Below, in pieces: positions 6,518 through 11,395 of a stretch of DNA of 11,395 bases. The notes under the pieces were generated by a model. It was not told the DNA's origin. It did no database searches and worked only from the letters and a program-made list of their open reading frames with translations. This DNA comes from Desulfobacterales bacterium (GTDB lineage: Bacteria > Desulfobacterota > Desulfobacteria > Desulfobacterales > 4be13): assembly GCA_029934695.1 (NCBI GenBank), contig JAOZLU010000182.1, positions 1 through 11,395 of the forward strand, in the 5' to 3' direction. A program made the translations under genes and the position numbers. Each line of letters opens with the position of its first letter. Within the stretch, counting starts at the first letter, position 1.

Positions 6518-6528
6518 GGGGCTGATAA
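6492..6528. promoter_or_regulatory. 37-bp dyad, candidate operator upstream of cooC
   Basis: Exactly symmetric around 6510: TTATCA (6492-6497) mirrors TGATAA (6523-6528), and CCTTGA (6501-6506) mirrors TCAAGG (6514-6519), with only the 3-bp steps TTT/GGC between them unpaired. The central spacer is CCAAAAA. Twelve of 15 arm positions pair. Its overlap with the promoter boxes fits a repressor or activator site for a dimeric regulator that reads two half-site pairs. The protein is unknown. Confidence 0.5.
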
Positions 6529-6555
6529 TGTCTGTATAAAATAGTTATATTTTTG

Positions 6556-6681
6556 ATCTGTGTACAGGACAAAAAAAATTCAGATTTTCGGACAGCCTTT
6601 AATATCGGTCAGATGATTCTGTCTGGAATGCCCATATCCAGTAATATCAGCATATTGTCGTTTTTTGTCCTGTACACAGAT
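6556..6681. repeat. 126-bp unit bounded by perfect 21-bp inverted repeats
   Basis: Left arm 6556-6576 (ATCTGTGTACAGGAC then six A) and right arm 6661-6681 are perfect inverse copies over 21 bp. The core GTGTACAGGACA contains the palindrome TGTACA. The 84 bp between them encode nothing. The pairing stops sharply on both sides and I see no flanking direct repeat. It may be a miniature transposable element or a pair of identical sites for one regulator in opposite orientation, 105 bp apart (about ten helical turns), in the divergent control region of cooC and the sensor kinase. Confidence 0.75.
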
Positions 6682-6704
6682 TCCTGACAGTAAAAAAAGT
6701 TCAA

Positions 6705-6830
6705 AGTGAAAAATTGAAAGCAACCACGCAACATGCTGAAATCACTAAATGGAAATCGCTGATCCTGAAAATGGCGGCATCAGTAATTTCAGCAAGTTAT
6801 GAGAGCTTACGAGTGTCGAGTGCATAAAAT
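6705..6830. repeat. Interspersed palindromic element, copy B
   Basis: Related along its whole length to 975-1098, in direct orientation. The main hairpin pairs 6730-6746 with 6782-6798 (17 bp, 2 mismatches, sharing the core TGCTGAAAT), with an inner CTGAT/ATCAG stem (6759-6763 / 6779-6783). It ends in the shared GTCGAG and CATAAAAT motifs. It lies just right of the 126-bp inverted-repeat unit, upstream of the sensor kinase gene. No coding potential is seen. Confidence 0.7.
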
Positions 6831-6920
6831 AATTATATTCAAATGTCCTGATAAACATCTGGAGCAGAAAATTCATTCATTGCAGGCTGAAATCTGTTAA
6901 GGCGATTTTTTAAAAAAGAA

Positions 6921-7039
6921 CATCCCACCACTGAGATGCAGGGTGGGTGGAGCGCAGCGCAACTCACCAGACACCTCCGGACATCCGCACAAGGTGGGTT
7001 ACACTGCGCTCCACCCACCCTACGTTGCCATAGTGGGAG
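6921..7039. repeat. GGGTGGGTGGAGCGCAG palindrome (interspersed repeat)
   Basis: A perfect 18-bp inverted repeat, 6940-6957 against 7004-7021 (core GGGTGGGTGGAGCGCAG), continues inward with AACTCACC (6961-6968) / GGTGGGTT (6993-7000), one mismatch, and outward with TCCCACCACT / AGTGGGAGA around 6923-6932 and 7030-7038. This is a well-known sort of palindromic sequence found scattered in many bacterial genomes (general knowledge). It is about 120 bp upstream of the kinase start and would form a strong hairpin in a long leader RNA. Confidence 0.85.
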
Positions 7040-7158
7040 ATTCTTTTCTGGAAATCACCTAAGGGGATTCAAAAAAATAATCTGCCGATCTTGTTCCCAC
7101 GAGCACGGAGAAAGTGGGGTCAGGAAAATTTTCTGCACAAACATGGAGCAGTGATATT

Positions 7159-9366
7159 GTGTTCAAACGGATACGTTCAAAAATAGGCCTCAAACTGATG
7201 ACCATATTTTCACTGGCTCTGGTTTTGTCAGTGGTCCTTCTGGTTTACGGAGGGAAATGGCTGACAACCGAACTTGAAAATTTTTATGCCTCCGAAAATG
7301 AGACGCTTATAAAAAATCAGGCATACATATTCCTGTCCCGTCTGACACAGGAAAAGGCCATGGGATATGAGGCAGTCTTCCAGAAGGTTGCCGCGTCTTC
7401 GGCTCTGGTGGCAAAACAGGCTGGCTTTTTTCTGGATCATTTTGATCTGTATGGAAAAAAACATCTCAATCCAAGTGAAAAACTGGTCGTATATCCGCCA
7501 AACGGAATATTTTCAAATGATTCCTTTGGCGTGACAATGGTAATGTATTGGGGAGGGGCTGCCATATCGCCGGAAATCAAAGAGGAACTGAACGCACTTT
7601 CTCATACAGACCCGCTTTTGATGGAGGTTCAGAAAAGTCATCCGGAGTGCGCGGCATCTTATATTGTCACCGAGTCCGGGATTCGACGTTATTTCCCGAA
7701 TACACATGCCGTTACCAGACTTCCGACATCTGAAGAATATGATATGAGACACGCGGGTTTTTACAGCATTGTGAAACCGGAAAATAATCCTGCACGTAAA
7801 ACAGTATGGACAAATGTTTACAGGGACGATGCCAGACATGGATTGACGATAACGGCAAGCACCCCGGTTTACGGTGAAATGGGACAATATCTTGGTGCAG
7901 CCGGCGTTGATATGACGTTGGAATATATTTTGGATGATATTCTGGGTAACAGAAGATTGAATCTCCCCCTGCCAAAGGGATGGAGACGGGATTTGACAGA
8001 CAATCTCTTCTCCTTTATCATAGACCACACCGGCAGAATCATCGCTTTTCCTTCCGAATATTTGAAAATATTCGGCCTTGAGATGGACATGGACAAGCTG
8101 GTGAACGCTGGTGTTGTTCTTGAATATCGCCTGTCAGACAGTTCCGATGCGGAAGTGAAAAAAATAGGAGAGAACATACTCCGAAGGGATTTTCAAAACG
8201 CCCGCTTCCTTTCTGACGGGCATCCCTATATGATATTTTCCCATCCGATGCCTTCGACTGGCTGGCATCTGGGCGTTGTGACGCCGGAATCCGTCATTCT
8301 CGCCTCTCTTGAGGGAACACTTGATGCGCTGAATTCATCAATTCGGGAACCGATCCTCGGATTCGTCCTGGCGACCGGCCTGTTCCTGTTTTCTCTGATT
8401 ACGATGACGCTGGCAATCTCCATCAGACAGCTTGCCTATTTAAAACATAGGAAGCCTCCGGCAGAAGGTGATATGGAAGAAGACGATCTGGAAGAAGACG
8501 AACTGGTAAAAAATTATCTGAGAAAAGAGTACCTGGCAGAAGCAGACTTGGAAATAGATGAAGATATGCCCACAGAAGATGATTTGACAGAACCGGATGA
8601 TGTGAGCGAGACCGTATTTCCTAATCCCTACGATAATGTTATTAAAATCTTGCAAAGACTCAATGACATTGAAAAGGAGCGTTCTGTCGATCTCCAGAAA
8701 GAAATCAACGAGCGGGAGCGGGCGGAACAGGAGATCAGGCATCTTTCCAGCCGGCTCATCAGCAGCAGCGAAGAGGGGAAAAAAGAGCTTGCCCAGGATC
8801 TTCACGATGAATTCGGCCAGACCCTGGCCGCACTTCACATGAATGCAGAGACTTTGCAAAAGTCCATCCCGGAGCAACAGAAGGAGGAGATTGGCGACCT
8901 GATCGGGCTGATTGAGCATTTGGGAGATAAAATCAGAAGCATCTCCTCTGATTTGCGGCCGGATCTGCTTGATGATCTGGGGCTTGTTCCCACGCTGGAA
9001 TGGTATATCAAAGAGTTTTCCGAGAAAAGACAGGATATTCATATTGATTTTCAGACTGTCGGGTTCAGGAAACGGCTTGCCTCTGAGATAGAACTTGTCA
9101 TATACAGAATTTTTCAAGAAAGCGTGAATAACATCGTGAAACATGCAAAAGGCGAAAAGGTTGATGTCACGCTGACTTACAGTCATCCGAATGTCATTTT
9201 TATCATCAAGGATGACGGTGTGGGATTTGATGAGCAGACAAAGGGCAAAGACGGAATCGGACTTCTGGGAATGCGTGAGCGGGTTGTTGCCGTGAACGGG
9301 CATATAGAGATTCGCTCCGTCATAAACAAAGGAACCACAATAAGGGTTGAAATACCCGTGAATTGA
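7159..9366 (+). CDS. Membrane sensor histidine kinase, dCache sensor with HisKA_3 and HATPase domains
   Basis: Signal-sensing half of a NarX/DegS-class two-component system. Numbered from GTG at 7159 (735 aa): basic N-terminus FKRIRSK, TM1 about 13-32, an extracytoplasmic region of about 365 residues with dCache features (WTNVYRDDARHGLTIT near 217-232 and GAAGVDMTLEYI near 246-257), and TM2 about 398-421. A short basic stop is followed by an acidic linker of five-residue repeats (437-483, pattern x-[DEY]-[LM]-x-x) where a HAMP domain would be expected. Next come a coiled coil (about 492-545), the phospho-acceptor box QDLHDEFGQ with His549, N-box SVNN 655-658, G-boxes DDGVGFD 685-691 and GIGLLGM 699-705. 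A longer frame from GTG 7114 is open, but its ribosome-binding site spacing is only 3 nt; GGAG lies 10 nt before 7159. The ligand is unknown. The partner is the regulator 305 bp downstream. Confidence 0.92.
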   Translation: MFKRIRSKIGLKLMTIFSLALVLSVVLLVYGGKWLTTELENFYASENETLIKNQAYIFLSRLTQEKAMGYEAVFQKVAASSALVAKQAGFFLDHFDLYGKKHLNPSEKLVVYPPNGIFSNDSFGVTMVMYWGGAAISPEIKEELNALSHTDPLLMEVQKSHPECAASYIVTESGIRRYFPNTHAVTRLPTSEEYDMRHAGFYSIVKPENNPARKTVWTNVYRDDARHGLTITASTPVYGEMGQYLGAAGVDMTLEYILDDILGNRRLNLPLPKGWRRDLTDNLFSFIIDHTGRIIAFPSEYLKIFGLEMDMDKLVNAGVVLEYRLSDSSDAEVKKIGENILRRDFQNARFLSDGHPYMIFSHPMPSTGWHLGVVTPESVILASLEGTLDALNSSIREPILGFVLATGLFLFSLITMTLAISIRQLAYLKHRKPPAEGDMEEDDLEEDELVKNYLRKEYLAEADLEIDEDMPTEDDLTEPDDVSETVFPNPYDNVIKILQRLNDIEKERSVDLQKEINERERAEQEIRHLSSRLISSSEEGKKELAQDLHDEFGQTLAALHMNAETLQKSIPEQQKEEIGDLIGLIEHLGDKIRSISSDLRPDLLDDLGLVPTLEWYIKEFSEKRQDIHIDFQTVGFRKRLASEIELVIYRIFQESVNNIVKHAKGEKVDVTLTYSHPNVIFIIKDDGVGFDEQTKGKDGIGLLGMRERVVAVNGHIEIRSVINKGTTIRVEIPVN

Positions 9367-9671
9367 AGGTTGAAAATTGACAACTTGTACAGCCGGACGG
9401 GTTTGCAACTTCCTTCGGAATCAGTGATTCAGCCTCGACTTTCGGTTTGCAACCCTGTAGCCGGACGGGGTTTGCAACCCCGTCCGCAATAGGAATGGGA
9501 CATTTTGCCCGCTACCGAAAAATATTAAACATTAGGACGGGGTTGCAAGCCCCGTCCGGCAATGGGAAGGAACCCCGTCCGACAGTGGGGATTGAAGATT
9601 GACAGCTTTCCGGAATACGCTTTTTTCAATCTTCGATCTTCAGTTTTCAATAACTGATTAAGGAGAAAAAA
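9367..9671. repeat. Palindrome-filled spacer inside the two-component pair
   Basis: No gene is seen. The spacer contains a heptamer run from the kinase stop codon (TTGAAGG, TTGAAAA, TTGACAA at 9363-9383), then an interrupted family palindrome (left half 9392-9409, an insert with hairpin GAATC-AGT-GATTC at 9419-9431, right half near 9445-9459). Compact palindromes follow at 9462-9486 (perfect CGGACGGGGT/ACCCCGTCCG) and 9535-9557 (GGACGGGG/CCCCGTCC), then a right half at 9571-9584. Last is an inverted heptamer pair, TTGAAGATTGA (9593-9603) against TCAATCTTCGA (9626-9636). A TTGACA at 9599-9604 has no good -10 partner. AAGGAG at 9660-9665 belongs to the regulator gene. The hairpins may lower read-through from kinase to regulator. 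Confidence 0.85.
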
Positions 9672-10346
9672 ATGAATAAGATCAAAGTGTTAGTAGCGGA
9701 CGATCATGCAGTGGTGCGGGAAGGCTTGCGAAAGCTCTTGGAAGAGCAGGAGGATATGGAGGTCGTGGGCGAAGCCACGAACGGCATGCAGGCTGTGAAA
9801 CGAGTCAAATCGCTCCGCCCGGATGTGGCACTGCTTGATATTGCCATGCCCGAATTAAACGGCTTGGAGGCAGTGGCACTGATAAAAGAATCCGTGCCTG
9901 ATACTCAGGTGGTGCTGCTCTCCATGCATATAAAAGACGCGTATGTGTATCAGGCTCTGAATTCCGGCGCCCTGGGCTATGTGCTTAAAGCATCCCCCAC
10001 ATCTGACGTGCTTGAATCAATCAGAGCGGCCAGCCGGAAAGAGCATTTTCTGAGTTCCAAGATCAACTCCAAACTTATCAGCACATTTTTGAAAAACCGT
10101 GAGGAAAAACCCGCTGTAAGCGGTTATAATCTTCTTTCAGAGCGGGAACAGCAGGTATTCCGACTGCTGGTTGAAGGGAAGTCCAATGCTGAAATCGCTG
10201 ATATTTTGTGCATCAGTTCCAAAACTGTGGATAAACACCGTGCGAACACCATGAGAAAACTGGACATCCATAACATGGTGGAAATGGTGAAATACGCCAT
10301 CAAAATCGGGATTATCGGCCCTGAACTGTGGGAAGAAGTATCATGA
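9672..10346 (+). CDS. NarL/FixJ-family response regulator (REC + LuxR-type HTH)
   Basis: DNA-binding output of the two-component system, 224 aa. The receiver domain spans residues 3-120 with acidic pair Asp10-Asp11, phospho-acceptor Asp56 in LLDIAMPELNG, Ser84 in the conserved Thr/Ser position (VVLLSMH) and Lys106 in GYVLKAS. A linker leads to the GerE/LuxR HTH at about 153-213: NLLSEREQQVFRLLVEGKSN, then AEIADILCISSKTVDKHRANTMRKL (split here as motif residues 173-197), where the recognition helix is SSKTVDKHRANTM. AAGGAG is 7 nt before the ATG, an optimal site. The family dimerises on phosphorylation and binds inverted repeats. The upstream HisKA_3 kinase is the matching class of partner. 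The last 18 codons are repeated downstream at 10965-11021. Confidence 0.95.
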   Translation: MNKIKVLVADDHAVVREGLRKLLEEQEDMEVVGEATNGMQAVKRVKSLRPDVALLDIAMPELNGLEAVALIKESVPDTQVVLLSMHIKDAYVYQALNSGALGYVLKASPTSDVLESIRAASRKEHFLSSKINSKLISTFLKNREEKPAVSGYNLLSEREQQVFRLLVEGKSNAEIADILCISSKTVDKHRANTMRKLDIHNMVEMVKYAIKIGIIGPELWEEVS

Positions 10347-10718
10347 GAAAAATCCGATATTCACAATAATGGTGAAAAGTGAAAAGATTCTGTCAAAGTC
10401 GGGGGCATTGCTCCCGAACTTTGGAATGATCAGTCGTTCTCCCATCCTCTTCCCAGAGCTTTCCTCGCGCCAATAGCCAGTTGATCTGATCTCAGAGTAG
10501 GATATTCCTACCCTGCAGGTAGGATATTTCCACCCATGAATACTCTTTCCACCCCATTGATTTATTTGTTCCCCTATTCTATGAAACAGGCAACAGACAG
10601 CACTTGCCTGCGAACCCCGTCCGACAGGATAATCAGAAAACAGAATGTCAGGTAGGGATTATAATCAGAAAACAAAACGTCACGGACGGGGTTGCAAACC
10701 CCGTCCGGCAGGAGGGTT
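10289..10718. repeat. Direct repeat, copy 1 (~430 bp, overlaps the regulator 3' end)
   Basis: Starts inside the regulator gene (19 codons before its end) and matches 10964-11395. Positions 10484-10718 appear identical to 11161-11395 over all 235 bp. The first 130 bp differ at only a few sites, and a patch at about 10423-10483 is clearly diverged and carries the 2-bp net length change (offset 675 before it, 677 after). Inside lie the hairpin 10395-10422, a motif with GTAGGATATT twice (10497 and 10516 region) around CCTACC-CTGCA-GGTAGG, a half palindrome at 10614-10626 and a full one at 10683-10707. Confidence 0.95.
10395..10422 (+). terminator. Hairpin behind the response-regulator gene
   Basis: AAAGT-CGGG... 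pairs with ...CCCG-AACTTT in a stem closed by a small GGCATTGCT loop, 48 nt after the regulator stop. No T-tract follows, so it is at best a factor-dependent terminator or an mRNA-stabilising fold. The same hairpin is kept unchanged in the second repeat copy (11070-11097), while the sequence just behind it has diverged. Confidence 0.4.
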
Positions 10719-10784
10719 GCAAACCCTGTCCGGCAGGAAGGGATTATAATCAGAAAACAAAACGTCACGGACGGGGTTGCAAAC
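10655..10784. repeat. Tandem 85-bp step with a 45-bp identical core
   Basis: The segment beginning GGGATTATAATCAGAAAAC at 10655-10699 recurs at 10740-10784, both running into the CGGACGGGGTTGCAAAC arm. A third, shorter relative (GATAATCAGAAAACAGAATGTCA) starts at 10627. The first copy continues into a complete palindrome, the second into the extended palindrome 10768-10956. Frames read across this block consist of repeat translation only. Confidence 0.8.
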
Positions 10785-10956
10785 TGGGCTGATGAAAATG
10801 TCACAGACAGGCTTGCCAATTCTGATCCCGTTTTTATTCCGTCTATTTTTTTCAACTTAAAAATCAGCCAGTTATAAAATGACCGGAACAAAAACGGGAT
10901 CAGCTTTCTGAGAGCATCGACAACATATTCATCACCCCAGTTGCAAACCCCGTCCG
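10768..10956. repeat. Extended 189-bp imperfect palindrome with family arms
   Basis: The outer arms 10768-10796 and 10928-10956 pair at about 25 of 29 positions and begin with the family arm CGGACGGGGT. The inner arms 10822-10841 and 10884-10903 (CTGATCCCGTTTTT core) pair at 19 of 20. A 42-bp AT-rich centre lies between. The block sits exactly between the two copies of the direct repeat. It looks like the long form of the compact CGGACGGGGT palindromes, with extra sequence inside the arms. There is no transposase. Confidence 0.8.
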
Positions 10957-10963
10957 GCAGGAG

Positions 10964-11395
10964 GAAATACGCCATCAAAATCGGGATTATCAGCTCTGAA
11001 CTGTGGGAAGAAGTATCATGAGAAAAATCCGATATTCACAATAATGGCGAAAAGTGAAAAGATTCTGTCAAAGTCGGGGGCATTGCTCCCGAACTTTGAA
11101 ACGATCCGTCATTCCCCCATCTTATCTTTCCAAAGCATTCCTCGCGCCAATAGCCAGCTAATCTGATCTCAGAGTAGGATATTCCTACCCTGCAGGTAGG
11201 ATATTTCCACCCATGAATACTCTTTCCACCCCATTGATTTATTTGTTCCCCTATTCTATGAAACAGGCAACAGACAGCACTTGCCTGCGAACCCCGTCCG
11301 ACAGGATAATCAGAAAACAGAATGTCAGGTAGGGATTATAATCAGAAAACAAAACGTCACGGACGGGGTTGCAAACCCCGTCCGGCAGGAGGGTT
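10964..11395. repeat. Direct repeat, copy 2 (runs off the window)
   Basis: Second copy of 10289-10718, starting right after a half palindrome (10940-10963) and still matching at the last base of the window, so its true end is unseen. It includes the duplicated regulator 3' end, the hairpin 11070-11097, the CCTACC-CTGCA-GGTAGG motif (about 11173-11212), a half palindrome at 11291-11303 and a full one at 11360-11384. Confidence 0.95.
10965..11021 (+). pseudogene. Duplicated 3' fragment of the response-regulator gene
   Basis: Encodes KYAIKIGIISSELWEEVS and stop, against KYAIKIGIIGPELWEEVS in the intact gene. Only two bases differ in 57 and both change the residue (Gly to Ser, Pro to Ser). There is no start codon, ribosome-binding site or upstream domain; a palindrome repeat abuts its 5' side. 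This is a truncated copy made by the 430-bp duplication, not a functional gene. Confidence 0.85.

Noticed and set aside
8440..9408. 322-codon minus-strand open frame opposite the kinase
   Set aside because: Antisense shadow of the conserved HisKA_3/HATPase coding region; the kinase motifs on the plus strand are decisive.
10574..10978. 134-codon minus-strand open frame in the repeat zone
   Set aside because: It is made of translated palindromes and 85-bp repeat units, has no ribosome-binding site and shows no family features.
10600..11395. CRISPR-like appearance of repeated GTTGCAAACCCCGTCC units
   Set aside because: Units are palindromic repeats with irregular spacing and no unique spacers of constant length; no cas genes are present.

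Overview
The window reads as a piece of a repeat-rich chromosome from an anaerobic Desulfobacterota-type bacterium (former Deltaproteobacteria, Desulfobacteraceae/Desulfonema-like). This is an inference. It rests on a CooC-type ATPase (CO dehydrogenase/acetyl-CoA synthase maturation), the style of the NAD kinase, SuhB-family and sensor-kinase proteins, and a high load of short palindromic repeats between genes. No taxonomic marker such as rRNA is present.

Layout. Positions 1-6448 carry a minus-strand series. In order of transcription these are a CooC-like P-loop ATPase (6448-5693), a Ski2-like DEAH-box helicase (5622-3499), an inositol-monophosphatase-family enzyme (3191-2412), a 65-residue cysteine-rich protein (2383-2186), tRNA-Val(GAC) with encoded CCA (2048-1974) and its terminator, and NAD kinase (919-65). 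A divergent promoter region follows at 6449-7158. The plus strand then carries a two-component system: a membrane-bound, dCache-type sensor histidine kinase of the HisKA_3 class (7159-9366) and a NarL/FixJ-type response regulator (9672-10346). The last 1.05 kb has no intact gene.

Non-coding content is unusually rich. (i) A palindromic family with arms CGGACGGGGT / ACCCCGTCCG around TTGCA occurs in at least a dozen full or half copies at 1313-1400, 9392-9584 and 10612-11395. (ii) Larger nested palindromes of about 180-190 bp contain those arms (1282-1462, 10768-10956). (iii) A direct duplication of about 430 bp with a 675-677 bp offset (10289-10718 and 10964-11395) duplicates the last 18 codons of the response-regulator gene. 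(iv) Arrays of 7-bp units (ATCAAAY/TTGATGT or TTGAARR type) begin at or next to stop codons of three genes. (v) A pair of related 125-bp elements with a conserved hairpin lies at 975-1098 and 6705-6830. (vi) A perfect 21-bp inverted repeat lies at 6556-6576/6661-6681. (vii) A 37-bp dyad overlaps the probable cooC promoter.

How genes work together. The kinase and regulator are almost certainly partners, although the 305 bp between them is filled with palindromes that may uncouple their expression. CooC and the helicase share orientation with a 70-bp gap and could be co-transcribed. The IMPase-family enzyme and the cysteine-rich protein are 28 bp apart and probably form a transcription unit. 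I saw no CRISPR array, transposase, phage gene or recognisable defence system. The most unusual content is the repeat architecture, the recent-looking duplication, and the acidic five-residue-repeat linker in the sensor kinase.
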